A DNA stretch of 6,914 nucleotides from an uncultured Verrucomicrobiota bacterium (lineage in GTDB: Bacteria > Verrucomicrobiota > Kiritimatiellia > RFP12 > UBA1067), in NCBI GenBank assembly GCA_946631535.1, contig CAMPAF010000162.1, positions 1 through 6,914 of the forward strand, in the 5' to 3' direction. Position numbers and translations under genes: made by a program. Positions 1-6,914 of this stretch are shown one piece after another. Numbering within the stretch: the first letter of the stretch is position 1; each line of letters begins with the position of its first letter. The notes beneath the pieces are model-generated. The model ran no database searches and had not been told where the DNA came from. It worked only from the letters and a program-made list of their open reading frames with translations.

Positions 1-1802
1 GTGCCCGCGCCGGAGAGCGTGCCGAACTTCTCGTAGTCGGCGGCGATCTCCAGCGTGGCGCTCGCGCTGATTGCCACGGGCGACTCGTCGCCGAGCGCGT
101 TGCTCGCGCCGTTGTTCGCGTTCAGAAGCGGGAACTTGCGCGTCACGTTCCACGGCCCTTGCAATGTGTACTCTGCCGGGGTCAGCTCGTCGTCCATGTC
201 GGCACGAGTATCAAGAAGTTCCCAACTCGAACCGTCCTGGCTGATCCACACGCGCCAGCCCGTCGGCAGGCGCGTATCGTAGCCGCCACCGGCAGCCGAC
301 CAGAAGCCGTATGCGTCGAACTCCACGTTCTCGCCCGCGTCGATCTGCGCGTAGGATGGGCTCATCAGCATGAAGAAACGCTCAAGGGTGCCCGGTGTGG
401 TCCCATTGTTAGGATCGTCCGTCTTATTGTTGGCGAGATTTCCCTTGCGCGAGTTGTTGTTGGTATTGAACGATCCTCCGACCGTCGTCACGCGATTCGA
501 CGTGCCGTCCGGCCAGTCAATACGCGCGCCGTTCCGGAAGAGAGAGAACTCGCCGAGCATCCATCCGTAAGCTGTATTGTTCAAGGTCGGATTCAGCGTC
601 GAGAACGGCTCGAAGCGGAAGTAGCGCGCCACTAGCGCGGGCGCGTAGCTGTCGCGTGACGTCCCCGCCGCGAAATACTCGGACGGCAGCGTGTAGAGCG
701 TGTCCGTGCCGGTCGACTCGCCCGACAGTCCGAACGGCCCGCGCAAAAGGCCGGGGTTTGTACCGTTCGAGAACGAGTCTTCAACCCACGGCACGTCGCG
801 CACATCGACCGTTGTCCAGTTCGTGCCGTCGTCGCTCACATCGATCTGCAACGCCACCGGCGTACGATTCATGTCTACAGAATTATTGCGTGACGTGTAC
901 CACCTGTAACCGCTGAAGGTGAAGCCCGTCACGCTGGAGATCGTCACAGGCGGCAGGACGGGCGATGTCTTGGAACTGTCGACGTTCTTCACGAGGCAGC
1001 GCGAGCTGATATTGCCGTCAACAAGGTTCGCAAAAGTATTCGCGCCCGCTCCATTGTTGTCAGCCGTCACCTGCTTGTCACTCGGCCACGGCACGACGTT
1101 TCCACTCCCGTCAAGTAGCTGAAACTCGTTCATGCCCCAGTTGTACATGTTGCTGTCGGCCCATCCTTTGCCGCCCTTAACCTGCGTCGGCGCGATGCGC
1201 AGGTAGTGCGCCGATACGGTCATGCCGTTGCGGCGCGGCCCCACGACGCGCAGGCGGCCGGCCTCGACCGACGTGACGCCCGTGTTGGAGGCATCCTGCA
1301 TCTCCGTCGTTACCGTGCCCGTGCCACGCTTGACGAGTCCCATCGGGCCGTTCACGTCCGCAAGCCGTCCGCGCAGAGTGTTGGTCGTCGAATTGTCCGC
1401 CAGCAGCGCGGCGGGCGTCTCGCCTGCGTTTCCGAAGGTGAAGTTCACCTGCGCGGTCGGCCACTTCAGCGGCACGCATTGGGCCACCGGGCCGCGTGTC
1501 GCGTCGAGAAGGACGGTGACGAATCCTTCGTTGTTCGTCGCATACTGCGTGTTCACCGCGCCTGTCCACGCCGAGATATCACCCGGCGACCAGGTGGTGC
1601 CAGCCTGGAGCAGGACGTCTCCCGGACCGGATACGGCACCCGTCTCAACCGGCCCAGCACTCGCGAGGACCAAACCATTCCTCCCGGCCGTTTGAAGCGT
1701 GAAGTCCGTCTGCGGGCCGAACGGCTCGGCGAGGCGGTTCGCCGCCGAGAAGAAGAAGTTGGACGAGAGATTGTTGATGAACCCTGTCCATGTGTCGTTT
1801 CC
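1..1802 (-). CDS. Continuation of the frame-broken surface protein (beta repeat plus two discoidin-like modules), 3' end outside window
   Basis: Codons read in the -1 frame relative to the upstream part are open from 1802 to position 3, giving 600 residues with no stop, so the C terminus is outside. The peptide begins GNDTWTGFINNLSSNFFFSA and directly continues the discoidin-like module interrupted upstream. In corrected numbering, a beta-strand repeat lies near residues 1015-1047 (LVKRGTGTVTTE, then SVEAGRLRVVG). A second discoidin-like module spans about 1055-1205 (HYLRIAP, MNEFQLLDG, ANLVDGN, SDDGTNW). A third spans about 1248-1400 (RYFRFEP, LGEFSLFRNG, LPTGWRVW, SQDGSSW). The last residues, FGTLSGAG, look like the entry to another beta repeat. 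No independent start or ribosome site is convincing, so this is not a separate gene in origin. If the break is real, this part is untranslated or made only from internal starts. Extracellular binding is inferred. Confidence 0.8.
190..645 (-). other. Discoidin-like module 3 (second protein, corrected residues about 1248-1400)
   Basis: It begins VARYFRFEPFS and continues WMLGEFSLFRNG, then an Asn-rich GNLANNKTDD in the place where the other copies have a DG segment. After that come AQIDAGENVEFDAYGFW and GWRVWISQDGSSWELLD. The closing 'S-Q-D-G-S-S-W' mirrors module 2. The Asn-rich insertion and loss of the 'VDG' form make it the most divergent copy, so its ligand site may differ. Confidence 0.58.
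780..1235 (-). other. Discoidin-like module 2 (second protein, corrected residues about 1055-1205)
   Basis: It begins at SAHYLRIAPTQ and continues with GMNEFQLLDGSG, then FANLVDGNISS, a VTGFTFSGYRWYTS strand pair, and ends VALQIDVSDDGTNWTTVDV. The closing 'S-D-D-G-x-x-W' with preceding Ile/Asp strand is the most recognisable signature of F5/8 type C or related galactose-binding-like domains. It is the best-preserved of the three copies. The preceding beta-strand repeat runs straight into it. Confidence 0.65.
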
Positions 1803-4384
1803 ACCAGCAGATGCGTGTTCCGGCGGCTGTCCATCAGGATCGTGCCAAGATAGTCGGAACGATAGGCGTATACGTCCCAGTCGAGCGGCTCCTGCGAAAG
1901 CGAACCCGCGCAGAAGCGGTAGCCGTCCACCGGCAGCATCCTGTTCAGCATCACGGTTACGCTCGTGTTGGTGTCGTTGTCGGCGGGCACCCACCCCGTG
2001 TTGGCAAGCCCGTCGAAAAGGCGCATAACTTCGCCGCTTTTGGTCGAGGATGCCGTCGTTCCAGCAGCAAGATAGGCGTCCTGCGGAATCGGCACGCCGC
2101 CATAGGTCAGCTGGATCTCCGTCAGGTTGAATCCGCTCGTCGCGCCCGAGCGGTTGCGCAGGAACCGGAAGGTGAACGTCTGGTGCTGGTTGTACATCAT
2201 GAGGCCGTCGTACGACGACGTGATTGAACTGACCGCGAACGCATCCGGCGCGCCACCGATGATGGAGCGGTCTCGTCCGCTTGACACGAACGACAGCGAT
2301 ATTCGTCCGGCCGTCTCGACCGCCCGCCCGTAGAAGTAGCTCGTGCCCGTTGTCACGAGCGAGGAATCAGAAGCGGAGGTGTTGACGATCTGCGCCGCCA
2401 TGTCCGTGCGAAGATCCTTTCGCCTGTTGCTGCAGGAGGCCACCGTCTCAGCATGGCCGTTCAGGTCGAGCGTGCCGTAGAGAATGATTTTGCCCGCGTT
2501 GGCGATCTGTTCGTCAGCGTCGAGCGCGAGCGTCGCGCCCTCCGCCACCGTGACGTTCGCCACGGCCGCATCGGATGCACCGAGGCGCACAGTCCCCTCG
2601 TTCACGACGAGCGCGCACGTGCCGCCGCCCGCGCCCGAGATCGTCAGCTCGCCACCGCCCGTCTTCGTCAGCGTGCCGTTCACCACGCTCGCCAGCGTCA
2701 GCGTCTGGCCGGCCGCCACGTAGACCTCCGTGCCATCGGCCACCGTCACCGTGCCGCCCGTGACCGTGCCGGACATCGTAACGCGCCCGTTGCCCGCAAG
2801 CGCCAGCGAGGAAGTCGCGTCAAGCGTGAACGAACGACTGACCGCAACATCGCCTTCCGCCGAGATCGTGACGGATCCGCCGTTCGACACCGTCACGGCC
2901 GCACCGTCGTCCAGACCCGTCCCCGAATAGCCCACCGCCGTGCCGTCGATCGTCGTCTGCGCATTCGCCATCGGCCCGTACGGCACGAACGCCGACCCCT
3001 TCGCGTAGCCCGAAAGGTCGATGTCGCTCCAGATCAGGCCGTCCAGTACGGTCGGCGCGGGCGACAGGGCCGCGAACGTTCCCGTCGTGACCGTGCGCAG
3101 CACGTTGTCTGCGAGGCCGTACGTGAACGTACCCGCCGCCGAGACGGAAAGGACTGCGTCCGGAGCGCCCGTCGCGCGCGACACCGTGCTGCCGAACGCG
3201 AGGTGGCCGGAGGCGGAAAGCGTCGCGTTGCCTTCCAGCACGACGTCGCCGGCAAAACCATCTGCTCCGGCTCCTACGACAAGTTCGGTTCCAGCCGCAA
3301 CGGTCACGGAGATTGCCGCACCGGTCACGTCCAGCGCACCCTCCGCGAGCCGCAGCACGGCGCCGTCAGCGAGCGAGACGTTCGCCACTGTCGTCGTCGT
3401 CGCCGACAGGCCGAACGAGAGAGTCCCGTTACTGACCGTCAACGCAAGCGCGGATACTCCGTTGTCGTTGACCGCCGCCACGCGCTGAGACGTACCATTG
3501 AGATCGAGCGTGGCGTAGTCCGTATTGCTGCGGATCGTCGTGCTGGACGGCAGCACGTCGTCGGCCGCGCACACGACGACAGCGATTACGCCGCTCTGCC
3601 CCCCGCCTATCACGGTCGTGCCCGAATAATCGCAGGCAGTCGTAAATCCATACACACCCGAAGTCCCCGATCCGTACAGCGTCACATTGCCGTCGCCTGT
3701 GATTTTCGGCAGATACATGGAAGCACCTTGCCGCCGCAGACCAAAAACAGCCGTCGCACCGGACGACACCGTGATGCCACGGTTCGACGAGAACGTCAGG
3801 TCTCCACCGGAGCTGAACGAGTCCGTGCAAAGGACGCCACCCGACATGATGATCGCGTCGGCCTCGTAGGCAGAAGGAACGATACCAAACGCCGCGTCGG
3901 AATCCACCATCGTAATACCATCCTCAAGCGTCCAGCGCAGCGCGCCGTTCGCGGTCGATTCCAACTGAAGGAATCCCGCACCTGTCTTGCGGATTCGCGC
4001 GGGCGTCGTCTCGCCTGAGTTGATGGAGGTGTTCTTGATGACGACGCGGAAGCTCGCACCGATGTCGATTTCCGACCCGTCGGCGAGCTTGAACGCGATG
4101 TGGCTCAGGTTGAGTCCGCAGGGATTCCCCGTAAATCGAATCCCAGCAAGGCGTGGCGTGGTGACGTCGCCGAACGAAACGGGATAGCCGCCGCCAACGT
4201 CCAGGTCGCTCGTGTCGAACACGAGCGTGTCGCCTTCGTCCAGTCCGCCGATCTCCGCCACCCAAGTGTCGTTCGTCGTCGTGGCGGAACGAAGGATTCT
4301 CATCGTCTTCTCGGCGGCATTCGCCGACATCCCGACAATTGCCATCGCGGCAAGAACACATGCGACATTCGGTCTCTTTTTCAT
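1553..4384 (-). CDS. Secreted beta-repeat/discoidin-like surface protein, N-terminal part up to a frame break
   Basis: The ORF has 943 codons, of which about 861 look genuine. Residues 1-24 form a Sec signal peptide: KKR, a hydrophobic stretch VACVLAAMAIVGM, then ANA-A as the likely cleavage site. This supports ATG 4384 as the start. The mature part is Gly/Thr/Ala/Val-rich beta-strand repeat sequence. Examples are RKTGAGFLQLES near residue 133, LTKTGGGELTISG near 570, and two TLDLNG strands near 285 and 640. Residues about 730-860 form a discoidin-like module (LTEIQL, RLFDG, TGW, DWDVYAY). After residue 861 the composition changes abruptly to 82 Arg/Ser/Pro-rich residues ending at TGA 1553-1555. 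This tail is out of frame; the true continuation is the -1 frame from about 1802. It lies 31 bases after the preceding gene, probably in the same operon. It is likely extracellular or surface-bound. Binding of glycans is inferred from the module type only. Confidence 0.85.
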   Translation of the reverse strand: MKKRPNVACVLAAMAIVGMSANAAEKTMRILRSATTTNDTWVAEIGGLDEGDTLVFDTSDLDVGGGYPVSFGDVTTPRLAGIRFTGNPCGLNLSHIAFKLADGSEIDIGASFRVVIKNTSINSGETTPARIRKTGAGFLQLESTANGALRWTLEDGITMVDSDAAFGIVPSAYEADAIIMSGGVLCTDSFSSGGDLTFSSNRGITVSSGATAVFGLRRQGASMYLPKITGDGNVTLYGSGTSGVYGFTTACDYSGTTVIGGGQSGVIAVVVCAADDVLPSSTTIRSNTDYATLDLNGTSQRVAAVNDNGVSALALTVSNGTLSFGLSATTTTVANVSLADGAVLRLAEGALDVTGAAISVTVAAGTELVVGAGADGFAGDVVLEGNATLSASGHLAFGSTVSRATGAPDAVLSVSAAGTFTYGLADNVLRTVTTGTFAALSPAPTVLDGLIWSDIDLSGYAKGSAFVPYGPMANAQTTIDGTAVGYSGTGLDDGAAVTVSNGGSVTISAEGDVAVSRSFTLDATSSLALAGNGRVTMSGTVTGGTVTVADGTEVYVAAGQTLTLASVVNGTLTKTGGGELTISGAGGGTCALVVNEGTVRLGASDAAVANVTVAEGATLALDADEQIANAGKIILYGTLDLNGHAETVASCSNRRKDLRTDMAAQIVNTSASDSSLVTTGTSYFYGRAVETAGRISLSFVSSGRDRSIIGGAPDAFAVSSITSSYDGLMMYNQHQTFTFRFLRNRSGATSGFNLTEIQLTYGGVPIPQDAYLAAGTTASSTKSGEVMRLFDGLANTGWVPADNDTNTSVTVMLNRMLPVDGYRFCAGSLSQEPLDWDVYAYRSDYLGTILMDSRRNTHLLVETTHGQGSSTISRPTSSSRRRTASPSRSARRRTSRFKRPGGMVWSSRVLGRLRRVPYPVRETSCSRLAPPGRRVISRRGQAR
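1790..2190 (-). other. Discoidin-like module 1 (second protein, residues about 730-865)
   Basis: The module starts with FTFRFLRNRS, followed by NLTEIQLTYGG, then VMRLFDGLANTGW, a TSVTVML strand, PVDGYRF and DWDVYAYRSD. That order (entry strand, 'L-x-E-I-x-L', 'L-x-DG', a W, two core strands, then a W-bearing strand) matches the general layout of F5/8 type C domains. In such domains the FDG/VDG segment and the core strands frame the ligand-binding loops. The frame break falls in its last strands. Family assignment is by eye and moderately sure. Confidence 0.55.
1798..1810 (-). other. Frameshift site joining the two parts of the second gene
   Basis: On the minus strand the sequence reads CTG CTG GTG GAA ACG. 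The upstream frame gives sensible protein through H-L-L-V, and the -1 frame gives sensible protein from G-N-D-T-W onward. One missing G (GTG GGA AAC instead of GTG GAA AC) would restore a continuous frame; a two-base insertion would be equivalent. There is no X-XXY-YYZ slippery heptamer in the correct phase and no long homopolymer. A simple indel, either a real mutation or a sequencing/assembly error, is therefore more likely than programmed frameshifting. Confidence 0.82.
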
Positions 4385-4415
4385 GGTCTCGAGTTTTCTT
4401 TTTCAATTCTCACCA
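4385..4415 (-). promoter_or_regulatory. Short A-rich intergenic spacer with the second gene's translation start region
   Basis: The 31 bases between the TGA of the first gene and ATG 4384 include AATTGAAAAAGAAAAC on the minus strand, the most A-rich patch in the window. No good Shine-Dalgarno sequence is seen; only a weak GAGA lies about four to seven bases before the ATG. A GGTGAG sits too far upstream (about 25 bases) to serve. An A-rich leader without a strong Shine-Dalgarno would fit initiation that relies on unstructured mRNA. The spacer has no inverted repeat or T-run that would act as a terminator, so the two genes are probably co-transcribed. Confidence 0.5.
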
Positions 4416-6914
4416 TCACTTCACCAGTATCTGCGTACCTCGCATCGCGCCGAACTTCAGCTTGCGGCCGCCGTCCGTGAGGATGATCCTCCACTTGCCG
4501 TCGTTCGGCAGGAGCGTCCCGTCGCTCGCCACGAGCTCGAGCTCCGGCACCGCAGCGATCGGCGCGGTGGACTCCACGACGGTCTTCATCGGGCCATACG
4601 TCTGCTGATTCAGCAACTCCGCCCCCGTCACGCGCAGCTTCGCCTTCCCCGAGGCGAACGCGAACGGATGCGCGGAAAGGAGCGGCGCCGCCGTGCCGCC
4701 CTGCGTGGCGGAGGAGATCTCCAGCTCGCCGCCGGGATACGCGCCCGTGAAGGCGAGCGTACCGCCGAGGAGGCGCGTCGCGCCCGTGTAGATGGCGGCC
4801 ACGCTGACGGTCATCGTGCCCGCGCCGGCCTTCGTGAGGCCGCCCGTGCCGCTCAGCGTCTTGCTGACGGCGAGGTCGAAGCCCGCCGTGTCGAACGTCA
4901 CGTTGTTCGTGCCGTTCGTGGAGGTGAGCGTGGCGTTCACCTTGAAGATCGTGTTCTCCGTCGCGCGGATCGTGCCGCCGCGCAGCGAGCAGGAGTAGGG
5001 CTCGTTCGCGTTCGTGCCGTTGCCCGTGATGATGCCGCCCGCGCCCACGTTCAGCTCGCCGCCCTCCATGTTGTACGTGCCGTGTCCGCTCGTACCCGTA
5101 CGACAGTTGAGGTCGAACGTCTTGCAGAAGATCTCGCCGCCCGTCTGGTTCAGCGTGCCCTCGCCGTCCACGGCGATGGCAAGCTTCCTGCCGTTGTCGA
5201 CGACGATGCTGCCGCCCGAGAGGTTGTAGAAGCTGCGCGCCTGCGGCCAGTGCCCGAAATGGAAGCCGCAGTTGCCGCCGCCTTCGTCGACGTAACTCAC
5301 CGTCCGCAGCCGTCCGCCCGTCTGGTAGACGATGCCCGTCATGAAGCCGACCGCCGAGCCGTTCGCGTTCGTGACGTTGGGTCCGTTGCCGCCCTCGAAG
5401 ACGCTGCACGTGAGGTCGCTTCCCTCCTCGATGGTGACGACATGGTACGTGTTGGTCGCAAGCGGACGGTCGAGGTTCGTGTAGCGCGTGCCCACGCAGA
5501 AACCGCGCCCGGGCGCGTCCACCCGCGTGTTGCGGAACGTGACGCCGCCTGCCGCGCCGTAAACCGGGACCGTGTTCGTCATGGTGCAGTGGTCGAACAC
5601 GAGCGTGCCGCCGTCGAACATCAGGAAGGTGCCGTTCGTGACGGCGCAGTTGGCGAGCGTATACGTGTCCGCCCGCTCGTAGACGAAGTAGGAGCTGGTC
5701 GCCTCGCCGTAGAGCGACTTGATGTTGCCGAGCGTGCCCGTGGTGCCCTTCCGCGCGCCGATCTGCAGATAACGGTGGTTCTGGCCGCTCGCCACGGCCA
5801 GCTGGCCGCTCCACGTGTTGTCGGTGGAAGTGATGCGCAGATGTCCCTCGTTCAGGCGGATCCGCCCAGCCCCCCTCATCGGGCCAGCCAGCACGACCGT
5901 AGAGGCCTGGCCGTTCTTTGCGTTCGCGTTGACCGTGACGTTCGTCTGCAACGTCAGCACGCCGGAGAACGTCCCGATCGCGCTCGCGACATTGTTGCCT
6001 TCGTTGAGCGTGGACGGCTTCTCGACGAGCACGGCGGTGGGCATCGTCTTCGTGTCCCACAAGTTCAGCGTGCCGCCTCTCAGGACGAACTGGCCCTTGT
6101 TGCCGGACGCGCCGCCGCCGCCTGCGGCTAGGACCGTGTACATCGCGCTCGGGAGGAGGTACACCTTCTCCGTCCCCTTGAAATTCAACGTGCTCACGCA
6201 GAGCTGGTCGAGGATGTTGGAAACGGACAGGTTGTGGTTCAGCAGGTTGATCGTGCCGACGTCGACGCGATGGGGGCCGCAGAACAAAGAGTCGGCGCTG
6301 TCCAAGTTCACGTTGCCGAACGACCTGTTGACGAGCCCCGGGCCCGTGTTGGCGACAGCCCCCATGCCCTTGTAGCCCGTTCCGTATGGATGGAGCATTG
6401 GAAGGCCGCCGCCGGCGAGGCTGCAGCCGTTGACGTCGAGCGTCGCACCGGGCTTGACGGTGACGTCCTTCCGGCCAAGCGCCTGCACGTTGTTCGGCGT
6501 GAGCCTGAGAATGCCCTCGTACACCCCCGAGTCGCTGAGAACATTGGTATAGGCCGTCCGGAACACGTTCGTCGCGCCGAGGACGAGCGTCCCGAGGCCG
6601 TACTTGCGGAACGTGGCGCCCTCCATGCGCAGCGGCACGCTGCTCGTGGCCGTCAGGCCCTCGGCCACCGTCAGGCTGAAGTAGACGGCGTCGGCGCTGT
6701 TCGTGATGGACGCGCCCGGCGCGCCTTTGATGGTGACGCCGTTCCCGTTGAACGTGAGGCCACCTACGTCCACCTCGCCGGACACGGTCACGGTGCAGCC
6801 GTCGTCCGCGAACACGGCCGTCGAGCCGGGGATCCAGGCCGTCGTGCCGTTGTTCCAGTTGAGGCTCGTGGCGTCCCACGTGCCGTCGCCGCCGCTCCAC
6901 GTGAGCGTGTCCGC
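4416..6914 (-). CDS. Autotransporter-associated beta-strand repeat protein, 5' end outside window
   Basis: This is the C-terminal 832 residues of a large, presumably exported repeat protein; the frame is open to the right edge, so the start is outside. Numbering from the edge, residues 6-20 carry W-S-G-G-D-G-T-W and an N-W pair, followed by a GLTF strand at 52-55. That layout is typical of the beginning of a beta-strand repeat unit in this family. Further repeat-like units lie near residues 101-140 (KYGLGTLVLGATN), 346-385 (GAGRIRLNEGHLRIT) and 686-725 (LSGTGGLTKAGAGTMTVS). Between them is a run of YN-x-x-GG turns that suggests a beta-helix. About a dozen cysteines are scattered through it. 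It ends in RGTQILVK and TGA, with no barrel, anchor or sorting signal. A GTG at 6815 could be miscalled as the start, but the motif-bearing sequence continues upstream of it. The frame and family style are clear. The substrate and role (adhesin or surface coat) are inferred. Confidence 0.88.
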   Translation of the reverse strand, partial: ADTLTWSGGDGTWDATSLNWNNGTTAWIPGSTAVFADDGCTVTVSGEVDVGGLTFNGNGVTIKGAPGASITNSADAVYFSLTVAEGLTATSSVPLRMEGATFRKYGLGTLVLGATNVFRTAYTNVLSDSGVYEGILRLTPNNVQALGRKDVTVKPGATLDVNGCSLAGGGLPMLHPYGTGYKGMGAVANTGPGLVNRSFGNVNLDSADSLFCGPHRVDVGTINLLNHNLSVSNILDQLCVSTLNFKGTEKVYLLPSAMYTVLAAGGGGASGNKGQFVLRGGTLNLWDTKTMPTAVLVEKPSTLNEGNNVASAIGTFSGVLTLQTNVTVNANAKNGQASTVVLAGPMRGAGRIRLNEGHLRITSTDNTWSGQLAVASGQNHRYLQIGARKGTTGTLGNIKSLYGEATSSYFVYERADTYTLANCAVTNGTFLMFDGGTLVFDHCTMTNTVPVYGAAGGVTFRNTRVDAPGRGFCVGTRYTNLDRPLATNTYHVVTIEEGSDLTCSVFEGGNGPNVTNANGSAVGFMTGIVYQTGGRLRTVSYVDEGGGNCGFHFGHWPQARSFYNLSGGSIVVDNGRKLAIAVDGEGTLNQTGGEIFCKTFDLNCRTGTSGHGTYNMEGGELNVGAGGIITGNGTNANEPYSCSLRGGTIRATENTIFKVNATLTSTNGTNNVTFDTAGFDLAVSKTLSGTGGLTKAGAGTMTVSVAAIYTGATRLLGGTLAFTGAYPGGELEISSATQGGTAAPLLSAHPFAFASGKAKLRVTGAELLNQQTYGPMKTVVESTAPIAAVPELELVASDGTLLPNDGKWRIILTDGGRKLKFGAMRGTQILVK
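4970..5330 (-). repeat. Degenerate tandem 'YN-x-x-GG-x-[IL]' protein repeats, about 25-31 residues each
   Basis: Within the first protein, five successive turns share an aromatic/Asn-rich strand followed by Gly-Gly. They are YQTGGRL (near 5315), YNLSGGSI (near 5222), LNQTGGEI (near 5148), YNMEGGEL (near 5058) and SLRGGTI (near 4980). Spacing is roughly 74-93 bases. Two copies are preceded by G-x-G-T (GEGTLNQTGG and GHGTYNMEGG). On the plus strand each appears as a GCCGCC-containing block. This pattern is what stacked turns of a right-handed beta-helix look like. The repeats are protein-level; DNA identity between copies is low. Confidence 0.65.

Noticed and set aside
1177..1569. 130-residue minus-strand open frame overlapping the continuation of the second gene
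   Set aside because: It is in a different frame from both good readings. It is Arg/Gly/His-rich with no recognisable feature.
1798..1810. Programmed -1 ribosomal frameshift
   Set aside because: GGAAACG is not in the phase needed for tandem slippage (zero-frame codons are GAA ACG), and I recognised no strong downstream hairpin. An indel is simpler, although I could not fold the RNA.
1206..1853. Plus-strand open frame of 215 residues, and the similar 159-635 frame
   Set aside because: They are antisense shadows of the continued second gene. They are useful only as evidence of the frame phase.
2453..4018. 521-residue plus-strand open frame
   Set aside because: It is likewise the exact antisense register of the second gene, very Arg-rich, with no motif or ribosome site.
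4416..4800. C-terminal autotransporter beta-barrel in the first protein
   Set aside because: The last 130 residues lack the regular amphipathic strands and the terminal aromatic residue of a barrel. Only the passenger-type repeats are present.
4212..6131. 639-residue plus-strand open frame
   Set aside because: It is the codon-register antisense of the first gene, Arg/Ala/Val/His-rich, with no domain. It is explained by rarity of TTA, CTA and TCA in the sense frame.
6813..6815. GTG as the start of the first gene
   Set aside because: The 33 codons upstream to the window edge carry W-S-G-G-D-G-T-W and N-W motifs that belong to the same repeat unit, so the true start is outside the window.
4381..6900. 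839-residue minus-strand open frame overlapping the first gene
   Set aside because: It is an out-of-frame reading, dominated by Arg, His and Gly and without any family motif. The other minus-strand frame carries recognisable beta-strand repeats throughout.
1..6914. CRISPR array, tRNA/rRNA, insertion sequence or defence system
   Set aside because: There is no direct-repeat/spacer pattern, no cloverleaf-like stretch, no transposase or nuclease motif. The whole window is accounted for by the two minus-strand genes and a 31-base spacer.

Overview
The window is almost entirely coding on the minus strand. It holds parts of two consecutive genes for very large, secreted, repeat-built surface proteins. 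Base composition is GC-rich by eye (not counted). The proteins are rich in Gly, Thr, Ser, Val and Asn, and are built from autotransporter-associated beta-strand repeats and discoidin-like (F5/8 type C, galactose-binding-like) modules. Tandem giant proteins of this style are typical of the Verrucomicrobiota/Kiritimatiellota/Lentisphaerota group and some Planctomycetota, often in gut or sediment metagenomes. That assignment is inferred from protein style only; there is no marker gene here.

Layout, in the direction of transcription (high to low coordinates). Positions 6914 to 4416 are the 3' portion (832 residues plus stop) of a first beta-repeat protein whose start lies beyond the right edge. 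A 31-base A-rich spacer (4385-4415) follows. A second gene then starts at ATG 4384 with a clear signal peptide and runs off the left edge. Its reading frame breaks once, near 1800-1804. Upstream of the break it is read in one frame, which if continued ends in a TGA at 1553-1555. Downstream, the homologous-looking sequence continues in the -1 frame, open from 1802 to the window edge. Corrected, the second protein has at least 1461 residues here and no stop yet.

The second protein interleaves beta-strand repeats with three divergent copies of a module of about 145 residues resembling discoidin domains. They share an aromatic-x-R start, a [LM]-x-E-[IF]-[QS]-L strand, and a later 'Trp + Asp/Ser-Asp-Gly-x-x-Trp' type ending in two copies. 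The break falls at the end of the first module.

The two genes probably form one transcription unit, since the spacer has no room for a terminator plus promoter. They probably encode cell-surface or extracellular adhesive or carbohydrate-binding fibrous proteins. No enzyme domain, autotransporter barrel, PEP-CTERM signal or other anchor is visible in the part shown. There are no RNA genes, mobile elements, CRISPR arrays or convincing plus-strand genes. I found no evidence for a wholly new molecular system. The most notable points are the frame break and the alternating beta-repeat/discoidin architecture.
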